Shown: positions 55,001 through 63,113 of the stretch, in pieces | How positions within the stretch are numbered: the first letter of the stretch is position 1 | How the letters are laid out: every line of letters starts with the position of its first letter | From: Reichenbachiella agariperforans | GTDB lineage: Bacteria; Bacteroidota; Bacteroidia; Cytophagales; Cyclobacteriaceae | DNA: 64,000 nucleotides | Assembly (NCBI RefSeq): GCF_900142205.1 | Contig: NZ_FRAA01000010.1 | Location: 62,001-126,000 of the forward strand | Direction of reading: 5' to 3' | Position numbers and translations under genes: made by a program | The notes under the pieces: model-generated | Databases searched by the model: none | What the model was told of the DNA's origin: nothing | The model's input: only the letters and a program-made list of their open reading frames with translations

Positions 55001-58000
55001 ACTGGATACTCAGTCGGGATCGAAATAACCCCGACGCTGAATGGATCAAGCACTCTAACGGAAAAATGAACACCCTCGGAGATACTTTTAACTCCATGCC
55101 TGTAGATTTAGAAGCGATCAAAGAGAGAGTAAATGACCGACTCCCGGTACAACCCATGTATTTGGAATTGAAAAAAAGTGGGTTATTCTACGGCCCTACG
55201 TTCAAAGCCATCAAAAACATGTGGGTGATCGAGGGGGAGATTCTGAGTAAAGTAGAACTGCACGAGTCACTCAGCTACGGGATCGAGGACTACTACCTAC
55301 ATCCTTCTATTTTGGACGCATGTCTCCACACGATTTTCGCAGCGAAGATGAGTGATGATGACGAAGAACGAGGTGTCTACTTACCAGTACATATAGACAG
55401 ATATAAACTCCACTCCAAGCCAACTACTCAAACGGTATTCAGCTATGTAAAAGTACATGAAAGCAGCTCCGAGTATCTCAAAGGTGATTTTTGGATCATT
55501 GATGAAGCAGGCGTTTTAATCGCTGAAATCCAAGGGTTAGATTGTAAATACATCGAAGGGTCAAGAAGCCAAGAAGGAGAAGTAGCTTATACGGGGTGCT
55601 ACGAGTACGAGTGGATTCCAGTACCAGATACCCAATACAAATCAGCCAACAACGAAGTGCTATTCGTAGGGGAAGCCGACTGTAACACAAAAGCACTCGA
55701 AGAGCAGTTAGTGCAAAATGGATCAAAAATCACCCATGCGCCGATCAAGGATTTTTCTAATCGAGAAGAACTAAAAGCGGTCATGGTGCAAATCAAGAAA
55801 GACCATCCTACGCTAAATAGAATAGTGGTCACACTACCTCTATCTGCTAAAGGTCAAGCACTGGAGACAGGCATGAAAGACATGAGTTGGAAAACGCTCA
55901 ATGTATTCAATGCCATCATAGAAGCAGAAATGCAATTATCTATATGGCTGCTCAACCAACAGGCAGATCTGGTAATCGCTTCAGATACAGAGATAGATTT
56001 ATCTCAAGCCCCTTCTTATGGGCTGGGTCGGGTCATGTTCAACGAATACCCATTGGTAACGGTCAAAATCGCTGATCTGTCGAGCTTAGAGAACGAAAAC
56101 GAAATAGCACATTTGGCAAAAATCATCTCCTCTACCTCCAACGGCGGTGAAGAGACTGATTATGCATTTCGTGATCAAGAAATCCTAGTCAAAAGGCTAC
56201 TCGCAATCGATAAGTCCAAAGCACAGGAAGACGCCTCTATCAATCTACTCGCTTCTGGATCATACTATCAGACGATCTTGAGAGAAAAAGGCATCCTCGA
56301 CTCTATAGGATTCAGACAAATAGCTCCGTTCCAATTGGGTGCTCATGATGTAGAAATCGATGTGAAAGCATCAGGGCTTAACTTTAAAGATGTCCTAAAT
56401 CTAAACGGTCTACTGACTGAGGAAAGTGTAGCAGGTGGGCTAGTCGGGGCACAGCTCGGGCTAGAGTGTAGTGGTGTAGTTGCCCGTGTAGGCAAGTCCG
56501 TAACTCACCTCAAAATTGGAGACCCTGTATTGGCTTTTGCGCCAAATACATTCGCAGGAAAAGTCATCGCACCAGATCACTGTGTAGTTCCTAAACCCGA
56601 ACACATTTCGTTCAAAGAGGCCGCCACGATCACTTTAGTATATTTGACAGCCTATCACTGTATGTTTAACCTCGGACAAATGGACGAAGGCGAACGTCTA
56701 CTGATCCACTCGGCAACAGGTGGTGTAGGTATGGCAGCAGTAGCGCTGGCTCAGCACTTCGGTATAGAGATCTATGCGACCGCTGGTACCGAAGAAAAAA
56801 GAACGCTACTTCGTGAGATGGGCGTAACACACATCTACAACAGTCGTAGCACGGCATTTCACGATGAGATCATGCAAGACACCCACGGAGAAGGAGTCGA
56901 TCTGGTACTGAACTCACTCAGTGGGAAAGCCATCATACAAAGTATCAAATGCCTACGTCCATTTGGACGATTTGTAGAGATCGGCAAAACGGACATCTAC
57001 AACGACATGAGTTTGCATCTCAAAAGATTTGGTGACAACCTCAGTTACTTCGCAGTGGATATCGATCGCCTCATGGGACAAAAGCCTAAAAAGGCGAGTA
57101 AACTATTCGGGGATGTCATTCGACTGTTCGAAGACAAAGTACTGAAGCCACATCCATACAAGCAGTTTTCGATCAACGAAATCGGTGAAGCCATTGACTT
57201 CATAGCCAAAGGCAAACACATCGGCAAAGTCATCGTCTCTATGGACGGAGAGCATGTCAATGCCTTGCCCGCCGAAACACTGACCTTATCCGCTGACCAC
57301 AGTTATTTGATCACTGGGGGTGCAAGTGGCTTTGGGCTAGAGTTGGCTAAATGGTTAGCCAACAAAGGCGCTAGGCATCTCGCGCTAGTGAGTCGAAGTG
57401 GACCAAAATCCGAATATGATCACAGCTGGATAGAAAAGCTCAGAGGAGATGGGATTAATATCATGATCGAAAATGTAAATCTATCATCTACCAACCAAGT
57501 AAATGATATGGTCTCAAGAGTGAACCAAACCGCACCATTAGCCGGTATCATACATGGTGCTGCAGTACTACAGGATTCGACGATTCAGCGAATGGATCAA
57601 GAGATATTCGACAGGGTATTTACCCCCAAAGCTATGGGAGCTTGGAACCTCCATCTCGCTACGACAAAAATGCAATTGGACTTCTTCTTGTCATTGTCGT
57701 CCATCTCTGCGGTATTTGGTCTACCGGGACAAGCCAACTATTCGTCTGCCAACAACTTCCTAGACAAATTAGTCAACTACCGAAAATCATTAGGCCTCCA
57801 CGCGCAAAGCGTCAACCTAGGAGTACTCGGTCAGTATGCAGGGATGTCCAAAGAAGGTGGAAACGTCCTCAACGTATTGGAGAATCAAGGCTGGCTACCA
57901 CTAACCATGAATCAGGTCACCAGCAAAATCGAACGGATATTGCTCGAAGGTGATATCGTACGAATGGCCGCCAATATCGATTGGTTGAGATTCAGAGAGT

Positions 58001-59178
58001 TTTTCAGTCACTTGAGAAATGATGCCAAATTTAAGGATCTCCTTTCAGACGACACGTTGAAAGTAGGTTCGGCCAAAGCCGGCAATGACAGCTTGCGTGA
58101 CAAGCTCATCCAAGCCAACGGAGAAGGAATCACACTGCTCACTGGGCACCTCAAAGAAGCACTTGCTAGAATACTCGGCACGACTCCTGACAAGCTGGAC
58201 GAAAGCAAATCTGTATCAGCAATCGGTCTAGACTCTCTCATGATGAATCAACTGAGAAACTGGATTCTACAAAAACTAGAGTTCAACTATCCGCTCATGA
58301 AGCTATCCAAAGGGCCTAGTATCGTAGAAATATCCGCTCATATTTTGGAGAGTATCAAAACAGCTACTAGCGAAGTAGAACAAGATGAGTCGGGTATCAC
58401 TTCAGAAAGCGATATTGAAGTGATCAACGAGTGGTTCGTGCACAAAAAGTCTGATGACAATGAGTCCCTTGGCAAAACCAAACTCTTCATGTTTCACTCC
58501 ATGGGAGCTGGCGCATCGATGTTCAACGACTTCCTCTACGACGCACCAGAAGGCACTGATGTCTACGCAGTACAACTACCAGGGCGCGAAAACAGAAAAG
58601 ACGAACCGATCTATTCTGACTTTAATCAGCTACTGTTAGATATAGAGACAGCTATGCTACCCCTGCTGGATGGACCGTTTGTAATCTACGGACACAGTTT
58701 TGGAGGGATAGTAGCCTTCGAGTTGACTCGTGCACTGCGCAACAAGCATGGCAAAGAGCCGCTGCACTTCTTTAGTTCAGCGACCATGGCACCACAGATG
58801 ACCACCACTTGGAAAAATCGTGATGTCCTAAAACAATCAGCCATCTCCGCTAACTCGGAGCAAAAACTGATAGGGCTGATGACCTACATCGATGATTTAG
58901 ACTATGTCAAAAAAATCCTTCCGATTTTGAGGCTTGACATGGCTCTACTCGTGGACTATGACTATGCCGATGATGCGAAGTTCAACTGTCCGATCACTGT
59001 TTTCTCAGCGATTGAAGATGAAGTCACCTTGCCTGAAGAGATGGCTCCTTGGGAGGAGCATACGGCATCTGAGTTTAGACAAGAGCTCGTACATGGTGAT
59101 CACTGGTTTGTGAGTCGAAACAAAGACTTCATTCGCCAGCAAATCACGCAGGACTTGAGTCTTTCATTGCAAGAGTAA
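52015..59178 (+). CDS. Single-module type I polyketide/fatty-acid synthase, KS-AT-DH-ER-KR-ACP-TE
   Basis: 2387 residues, a complete reducing synthase in animal-FAS domain order. KS (~1-430): Cys177 (DTACSGSL), His313 (EAHGTGTP), His352 (KTNIGHLEG). AT (~538-850): Ser630 (GHSIGE), His733 in VPFHSHHM, the malonyl-type position rather than the methylmalonyl YASH. DH (~890-1185): His933 in DDHRVDD, Asp1101/His1105. A structural region ~1190-1410. ER (~1415-1745): HSATGGVGMAA (1565-1575). KR (~1760-1985): TGGASGFG, Tyr1909 in QANYSSANNF; B-type-like LQD. ACP (~2030-2115): Ser2074. TE (~2155-2385): Ser2228 in GHSFGG, His2363, type-II-thioesterase-like. No methyltransferase or loading module. Iterative chain growth is inferred; product unknown. 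Confidence 0.95.
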   Translation: MKKTDIAIVGIGCHVPGQIHGPDSFWEQLTNGINGITEVPKDRWSHEEFYDPNPDKAGKIKTNKGGFIERIDQFDNEFFKIFPKEAERIDPQQRLLLQTTFESIEDSGDRLDQFKGSNTAVFMSMFTNDYWDMQVDQKSRYEISPHVPMGSSLTAIANRVSYFYDLKGPSVSIDTACSGSLVSIHLACQAIWDQTADSAVAGGVNIIINPESTIMMSKGNFLSPDGHCKSFDEKANGYVRSEGVGVVYLKPVDQAVADNNKIYGIIKSTACNSDGHTSEGFTVPSESSQTRMLRNAYALAGVDVDKLQYIEAHGTGTPVGDPIETKSFANVFGKRSTDHPLMIGSVKTNIGHLEGAAGVAGLIKLALSIKNKKIPGNLHFNKINPKIDLQNWKLKVVSKNTDWPAQPDGGPRIGGVNSFGAGGTNAHLVLQEYIPSDDSLTQTNIDTEENQYLFHTSAETTLSLNNLLREYKDYLSTSKNSLRDICYNIGKHRSDLKHRIAIAGSDKGDIITKIDAYLDGNTLAGVVVDEVDTPAQKIAFVFTGQGPQWYAMGQELIANEPLFKSVIQKIETYFLEIAGWSLLEEMNKDEENSRVNDTRIAQPAIMAIQIALVELWKKHGVIPEAVVGHSIGEVAAAYTAGSLTLEQAVQVIFHRSRGQHAATGKGKMLAVSLTQKEAEDAIKSVSDVVSIGAVNGPAMTVLSGDEAPLIKIAEELEKKDIFNKFLRVTVPFHSHHMEPLKDELISSLASLKPSLSKTALYSTVTGQQEDGSHLVSKYWYDNVREPVYFSNALSAMVDDGYDLFIEIGPHPALSGGAEELFESKNITASIFPSIKRKENEKLRFLQTLGSLYTKGFALNWDMIYPESKQVLDLPRYQWDMKSFWYENLEHKARRIGKKTHPLLNGSIQSGAQKDLFSFDLLLDRRVDPYIDDHRVDDVIIFPATGHLEMATAAAKEAFGSDFGFLEDVNFENALFLPEDGHFQEVKIEMYSDEEKYWILSRDRNNPDAEWIKHSNGKMNTLGDTFNSMPVDLEAIKERVNDRLPVQPMYLELKKSGLFYGPTFKAIKNMWVIEGEILSKVELHESLSYGIEDYYLHPSILDACLHTIFAAKMSDDDEERGVYLPVHIDRYKLHSKPTTQTVFSYVKVHESSSEYLKGDFWIIDEAGVLIAEIQGLDCKYIEGSRSQEGEVAYTGCYEYEWIPVPDTQYKSANNEVLFVGEADCNTKALEEQLVQNGSKITHAPIKDFSNREELKAVMVQIKKDHPTLNRIVVTLPLSAKGQALETGMKDMSWKTLNVFNAIIEAEMQLSIWLLNQQADLVIASDTEIDLSQAPSYGLGRVMFNEYPLVTVKIADLSSLENENEIAHLAKIISSTSNGGEETDYAFRDQEILVKRLLAIDKSKAQEDASINLLASGSYYQTILREKGILDSIGFRQIAPFQLGAHDVEIDVKASGLNFKDVLNLNGLLTEESVAGGLVGAQLGLECSGVVARVGKSVTHLKIGDPVLAFAPNTFAGKVIAPDHCVVPKPEHISFKEAATITLVYLTAYHCMFNLGQMDEGERLLIHSATGGVGMAAVALAQHFGIEIYATAGTEEKRTLLREMGVTHIYNSRSTAFHDEIMQDTHGEGVDLVLNSLSGKAIIQSIKCLRPFGRFVEIGKTDIYNDMSLHLKRFGDNLSYFAVDIDRLMGQKPKKASKLFGDVIRLFEDKVLKPHPYKQFSINEIGEAIDFIAKGKHIGKVIVSMDGEHVNALPAETLTLSADHSYLITGGASGFGLELAKWLANKGARHLALVSRSGPKSEYDHSWIEKLRGDGINIMIENVNLSSTNQVNDMVSRVNQTAPLAGIIHGAAVLQDSTIQRMDQEIFDRVFTPKAMGAWNLHLATTKMQLDFFLSLSSISAVFGLPGQANYSSANNFLDKLVNYRKSLGLHAQSVNLGVLGQYAGMSKEGGNVLNVLENQGWLPLTMNQVTSKIERILLEGDIVRMAANIDWLRFREFFSHLRNDAKFKDLLSDDTLKVGSAKAGNDSLRDKLIQANGEGITLLTGHLKEALARILGTTPDKLDESKSVSAIGLDSLMMNQLRNWILQKLEFNYPLMKLSKGPSIVEISAHILESIKTATSEVEQDESGITSESDIEVINEWFVHKKSDDNESLGKTKLFMFHSMGAGASMFNDFLYDAPEGTDVYAVQLPGRENRKDEPIYSDFNQLLLDIETAMLPLLDGPFVIYGHSFGGIVAFELTRALRNKHGKEPLHFFSSATMAPQMTTTWKNRDVLKQSAISANSEQKLIGLMTYIDDLDYVKKILPILRLDMALLVDYDYADDAKFNCPITVFSAIEDEVTLPEEMAPWEEHTASEFRQELVHGDHWFVSRNKDFIRQQITQDLSLSLQE

Positions 59179-59186
59179 CAAGAAGA

Positions 59187-59219
59187 AGCCTGCACATTTC
59201 ATCCGAAACCGTGCAGGCT
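59187..59219 (+). terminator. First of three stem-loops after the PKS
   Basis: AGCCTGCAC (59187-59195) pairs perfectly with GTGCAGGCT (59211-59219); 15-nt loop. No strong T-run follows, so it may protect the mRNA 3' end or weaken read-through rather than terminate alone. Confidence 0.6.
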
Positions 59220-59231
59220 ATACTGTAAACC

Positions 59232-59268
59232 ACTTCCTTCCCCCTATGACAGGAGAGAAGGAAGTTTT
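59232..59268 (+). terminator. Second of three stem-loops after the PKS
   Basis: ACTTCCTTC (59232-59240) pairs with GAAGGAAGT (59257-59265), followed by TTT. A moderate intrinsic terminator. Confidence 0.55.
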
Positions 59269-59288
59269 CAATCACATTAATCTGTCCT

Positions 59289-59328
59289 AGGGCTCTTTCT
59301 AATAACACATTAGAACAGAGCCCTTTTT
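59289..59328 (+). terminator. Third stem-loop, 16 bp before the PPTase start
   Basis: AGGGCTCT (59289-59296) pairs with AGAGCCCT (59317-59324), extended by TTCTAAT/ATTAGAA inside with one bulge, and followed by TTTT. The best terminator of the three. It ends just before the PPTase start, which implies an attenuating arrangement or a promoter within this segment. Confidence 0.7.
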
Positions 59329-59344
59329 ACCAGCTATCTTTTTC

Positions 59345-60007
59345 ATGATCAACCTCTCTCTTCCAGAAGGTGTACATTCCTCATTTTCTGATTTATCACA
59401 TACAATAGATGTACTATTCGAATCAGAAAAACATATTACTCAAGACTATGACCCCAAAAGACTTCAGGAATTTTGTAGCGGTAGGTATTGTGCACATCAG
59501 TGTCTAGACCGTTTAGACACACGAAAACCAATACTAAAAACAAAAGAGGGAGTTCCTATCTGGCCCAAAGCAGTCACTGGCTCTATCAGTCACTCAACAA
59601 AGCTATCAGGTGCCATAGCGTCCTCTACCAACACCATAGAAGGTATTGGCCTAGACATAGAAACCATAGGACGTATCTCCCCAGACATGTGGGCAATACT
59701 TTATACCAATAATGAAATTGATTTACTCAAGCGTACAGCTATGCCCGAAGTTGATTTTTTAAGCACGCTAATATTCTCTATGAAAGAAGCATTCTACAAA
59801 ATGCAATTTCCAATCAGCGGACTCTTCATGGATTTTCAAGATTGCGAGATAACACTCCTAAACGAAAAATGTCATATCCAACCTCTCGTCAGTTTGTGTT
59901 CTCCACTCACTGACCCAGCTCAATATGACATTGGATACCTTAGACTGGAAACAGAGGTAATAACCTACGTACTGCTCCGCCCACTCGAAGAAATTAGGAT
60001 CTCATAA
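59345..60007 (+). CDS. 4'-phosphopantetheinyl transferase (EntD/Sfp type)
   Basis: 220 residues from ATG 59345. The enzyme attaches phosphopantetheine from CoA to the ACP serine. Family motifs: KRLQEFCSGRYCAHQCLDRL (N-terminal), GSISHSTKLSGAIAS, GIGLDIETIGRI (metal-binding Asp/Glu), and FSMKEAFYKMQFPISG (the KEA-x-x-K motif). The pattern is closer to EntD/PcpS than to AcpS. It lies 166 bp after the PKS, the obvious candidate to activate Ser2074, but three stem-loops separate the two, so expression may be tuned separately. Confidence 0.92.
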   Translation: MINLSLPEGVHSSFSDLSHTIDVLFESEKHITQDYDPKRLQEFCSGRYCAHQCLDRLDTRKPILKTKEGVPIWPKAVTGSISHSTKLSGAIASSTNTIEGIGLDIETIGRISPDMWAILYTNNEIDLLKRTAMPEVDFLSTLIFSMKEAFYKMQFPISGLFMDFQDCEITLLNEKCHIQPLVSLCSPLTDPAQYDIGYLRLETEVITYVLLRPLEEIRIS

Positions 60008-60132
60008 AAAAGGGATTGGTTCAAAATGTTTGCTATCAAGGCATACGAAAGGGAAAAGCGGCGTTTCCTTTCGGAAATGAGCATCCTTCCGATCAACATG
60101 ACGCTAAAAGCGGACAGTATGGACGAGCCCAA

Positions 60133-60315
60133 TTAATCAGGCATGATGAACCAAAGCACTAGATATACTATCACCCCAGGAAACCCTATGGACATGATAG
60201 AAAGTAAAACATATGCTAATCTGACCAAGGTATGATCCCATCCTAAGTAGTCTGCTACTCCACCTAATACGCCTCCTAATACTCTATCGCTTGATTTTTT
60301 CAAAATACGTGTCAT
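60133..60315 (-). CDS. PspC-domain protein
   Basis: 60 residues, essentially a single PspC domain: VLGGVLGGVADYLGWDHTLVRLAYVLLSI then a second membrane segment (GFPGVIVYLVLWFIMPD). PspC partners sense envelope stress in the phage-shock response; in Bacteroidota small stand-alone copies are common and of unknown role. Its ATG overlaps the stop of the upstream 75-residue gene (ATGA), so the two are translationally coupled. Confidence 0.92.
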   Translation of the reverse strand: MTRILKKSSDRVLGGVLGGVADYLGWDHTLVRLAYVLLSIMSIGFPGVIVYLVLWFIMPD

Positions 60316-60539
60316 TTTGTAAGTGTTTTTAAAGTTAATAATGAATTGGCTGAGTAGCCCATGATATGACTGGCTAAATTCGAGCTGCTACTTAACGAAC
60401 GAGAAGGCGGCACTAACTTACCTGAACTATACTCCTCCAAACCTGTCCCTGTCGCATTGTATCCGATCACTACTGCTGCTAGGATGCCTAGCAGGATCAA
60501 CAGGACTCGGTTTTTACGGATGTTAAGTTTGGTTATCAT
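60312..60539 (-). CDS. Small membrane protein upstream of pspC
   Basis: 75 residues with one N-terminal membrane segment (RVLLILLGILAAVVIGYNATG) and a Ser/Leu-rich tail of about 50 residues. No family recognised. It overlaps the PspC gene by 4 bp and so is probably a real gene and a functional partner, although its tail has little conserved-looking structure. Confidence 0.5.
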   Translation of the reverse strand: MITKLNIRKNRVLLILLGILAAVVIGYNATGTGLEEYSSGKLVPPSRSLSSSSNLASHIMGYSANSLLTLKTLTK

Positions 60540-60699
60540 GGTCTCAGTGTTTATTTATTTTTAGTTTTGACCTTGATACTAAATTGACAAAGGTTATGCC
60601 AAAACACATAAAACACTGATAACCTAACAGTTACGCAAAAACCACTTTAACAACATGTCCAATAATGTACACTCCCCCCTCTAAAAGTGTCCGCTTTGA

Positions 60700-62595
60700 T
60701 CAACCTGCGATTTCGGATAGCTCTAGCCAGCGCATCTCCTTTTCGTCGACCGTATCATTGATCGTCTGAATCTCCGAAGACCACTCAGTTAAGATCACAT
60801 GATCGGACTCTCCAGAGTTCAAGAGTTCTTCCAGCTCAGCCTTTCTAGCATTTAGCTTGGCGATATCCTTCTCCAGCAGGCCAAACTCCTCTTTTTCGCT
60901 ATAGGTCAACTTCCGCTTACCTTCTTGCTTTTGCGTGTTAGCAGGTTCAGGTGATGGAGTAATCGACGGCACTTTCTTGGCCGATTTCCCTGATTTTTTC
61001 TCATCCTGAATCTCCCTAAAGTCCGTATAGTTGCCCGGATAGTCCTGAATCTCATCCGTCTGATCAAACACAAACAAATGATCCACTAACCTATCCATGA
61101 AATAGCGATCATGCGACACCACCAACAGACAGCCAGGGAAGTTATCCAAATAATCCTCCAGTACGTTGAGCGTGACAATATCCAGATCATTGGTAGGCTC
61201 ATCGAGGATCAAGAAGTTAGGATTGGCCATCAGTACCTTTAGCAACTGTAGGCGGCGCTTCTCCCCCCCACTCAGCTTCGACACCTGCGAGTATTGCGTT
61301 TTAGGAGGAAACAAAAATTGATTGAGTAGCTGAGAAGCGGTGATCTGACTCCCGTCATCTAGTTCTATCGCATCGGCGATCTCAGAGATCACATCGATGA
61401 CCTTTTTGCCAGGGTCTTCTTCTATGGTATGCTGATGATAGTACCCAAAAGCGGTATTAAGCCCCTGATCAATCTCTCCAGTGTCTGGCGCTATTTCACC
61501 AGTAAGTACGTTTAGGAATGTAGATTTTCCGGTACCATTCTGACCAACGACCCCTATTTTTTCTCCACGGGCAAACACATGCGAAAACTTAGTAAAGATC
61601 GCTTCTCCTCCCCATGACTTTGAGATATTCTTTAGCTCCAGAATCTTCTTGCCCTGTCTACGTCCAGCCAATTTGATCTCCATATTAGCCTTACTCAAAT
61701 CGACTTTTGCCTTCTTCTCCGTTTCGTAGAATGCATCCACGCGATACTTCGCTTTCGTCCCCCTTGCCTTAGGTTGTCGCCTCATCCAATCCAGCTCTTT
61801 GCTCAGGAGGTTCTTAGCCTTTGCTTTCTCAGCATGCTGGATTTCTTCCTGTTCGGATTTTTTCTCTAGGTAGTAGGCATAGTTCCCTTTATACTTGAAT
61901 ATCTGTCCACGGTCGATCTCGATGATCTCATTGCAGACACGATCGAGAAAGTACCTGTCGTGCGTCACCATCAGGATTGATAGATTTTGCGAAGCGAGGT
62001 ACTCTTCGAGCCATTCGATGATATCTAGATCGAGGTGGTTAGTTGGCTCATCTAGGATGAGAAACTCAGGCTCGTCGAGCAGTGCCTTTGCTAGTGCGAT
62101 ACGCTTTTGCTGTCCTCCAGACATACTGGAGATGGTCTGGTTGAGGTCATTAATTCCTAGTTTGCCTAAAATCTCTTTGAGCTTATACTCATAGTCCCAC
62201 GCATTCCTCTCATCTATCGCTGAGACCAGATCTTGCACCCGTAGCTGATCATCCATCGTAGGGTCTTCTTTCTCTACCAGATCCCAGTATTCTCCCAGCA
62301 GCCTGGATTCAGGATGTGTGGGATCAAAAATAGAATCCAATACAGTCTCAAAACCGCTCAAGTCGGGCGACTGAGCAAGGTAGGATACTTTGATGTCCTT
62401 TTGGAATGAAACGCGGCCTTCGTCTTGCTGATCCTTGCCCGCGATGATATTGAGCAACGTGGATTTACCACAGCCATTGACACCTACGAGCGCCACTTTC
62501 TGACCTTGGTCTATTCCGAAAGTGATCTCTTCGAATAGTTGCTTTTCGTTAAAACTCCGGGTTAATTTCTCTACGGATACGGCAATTGGAGGCAT
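60700..62595 (-). CDS. ABC-F family ATPase (Uup-like)
   Basis: 631 residues, no membrane part. Two ABC domains: Walker A GVNGCGKSTLL and GQNGTGKSTFL, signatures MSGGQQKRIALAKAL and LSGGEKRRLQLLKVL, Walker B LDEPTNHLDLD and LDEPTNDLDIV. Between them is the P-site tRNA-interaction linker (KSEQEEIQHAEKAKAKNLL...RQPKARGTKAKYRVD). A C-terminal coiled coil (~545-630) marks the Uup type. Such proteins act on the ribosome or on DNA-replication intermediates. The gene lies alone, with a perfect 9-bp hairpin upstream. Confidence 0.94.
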   Translation of the reverse strand: MPPIAVSVEKLTRSFNEKQLFEEITFGIDQGQKVALVGVNGCGKSTLLNIIAGKDQQDEGRVSFQKDIKVSYLAQSPDLSGFETVLDSIFDPTHPESRLLGEYWDLVEKEDPTMDDQLRVQDLVSAIDERNAWDYEYKLKEILGKLGINDLNQTISSMSGGQQKRIALAKALLDEPEFLILDEPTNHLDLDIIEWLEEYLASQNLSILMVTHDRYFLDRVCNEIIEIDRGQIFKYKGNYAYYLEKKSEQEEIQHAEKAKAKNLLSKELDWMRRQPKARGTKAKYRVDAFYETEKKAKVDLSKANMEIKLAGRRQGKKILELKNISKSWGGEAIFTKFSHVFARGEKIGVVGQNGTGKSTFLNVLTGEIAPDTGEIDQGLNTAFGYYHQHTIEEDPGKKVIDVISEIADAIELDDGSQITASQLLNQFLFPPKTQYSQVSKLSGGEKRRLQLLKVLMANPNFLILDEPTNDLDIVTLNVLEDYLDNFPGCLLVVSHDRYFMDRLVDHLFVFDQTDEIQDYPGNYTDFREIQDEKKSGKSAKKVPSITPSPEPANTQKQEGKRKLTYSEKEEFGLLEKDIAKLNARKAELEELLNSGESDHVILTEWSSEIQTINDTVDEKEMRWLELSEIAG

Positions 62596-62622
62596 AGCTT
62601 ACTTTTTAGAACTGTGATATGA

Positions 62623-62644
62623 CCCCAACGAAGGCTCGTTGGGG
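62623..62644. promoter_or_regulatory. Perfect 9-bp stem, 4-nt loop hairpin
   Basis: CCCCAACGA (62623-62631), AGGC, TCGTTGGGG (62636-62644), 28 bp upstream of the ABC-F start and downstream of the coiled-coil gene. No T-run follows on either strand, so a 5'-UTR structure of the ABC-F mRNA is as likely as a terminator. Confidence 0.5.
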
Positions 62645-62707
62645 AGGCAAATGTATGCTAAGTTCCGAACAGCACAACGTGTACTCCTGACTATATAGAG
62701 AGTAGAT

Positions 62708-62989
62708 TTATCCTTTTTTCTTGAAGGCAGCCTCTGCAGCCAACTTGATTTCGTCTGCAGCACTAGAAAGATGGTTTTTGATCTCCACCCACTTGCCTTC
62801 GTTCTTTTCTTTAAACTCCGAATACTCTGTCTCTAAGTTCTCCTTTTTACTCTTCAGGTCGCGAATTTTATCTTCCACCTCATCTCGGATCTCATCTTTG
62901 GCTCCTCTAGCCTCTACGATCAAATCATCGATTCTTTTTCCCAGTTCCTTTAAAATTTTTTCTACTTGACCTTGGTGTTCTGCGCTCAT
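62708..62989 (-). CDS. Small coiled-coil protein
   Basis: 93 residues, almost entirely charged helix with heptad character (LKELGKRIDDLIVEARGAKDEI, RDLKSKKENLETEYSEFKEK) and an Ala-rich, Lys-terminated end (LAAEAAFKKKG). No signal peptide. It resembles the small 'sll1863-like' or stress-related coiled-coil proteins in Bacteroidota, but no family is certain. It is divergent from udk. Confidence 0.7.
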   Translation of the reverse strand: MSAEHQGQVEKILKELGKRIDDLIVEARGAKDEIRDEVEDKIRDLKSKKENLETEYSEFKEKNEGKWVEIKNHLSSAADEIKLAAEAAFKKKG

Positions 62990-63113
62990 AATACGGTTTT
63001 TAGATATTTTGATTAAATATAAAGACTAAGAAGGAGTTAATATAGTGAACTGGGATAGCATTCTCGGATTAGAAAGTTAATTTTGCGATTTCAAAATCAA
63101 AATCTCTTGTGAT

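Noticed and set aside
52099-59112. Many 60-110-residue frames opposite or out of frame in the PKS
   Set aside because: They are shadows of a 7-kb coding region with consistent domain content; none shows a family match.
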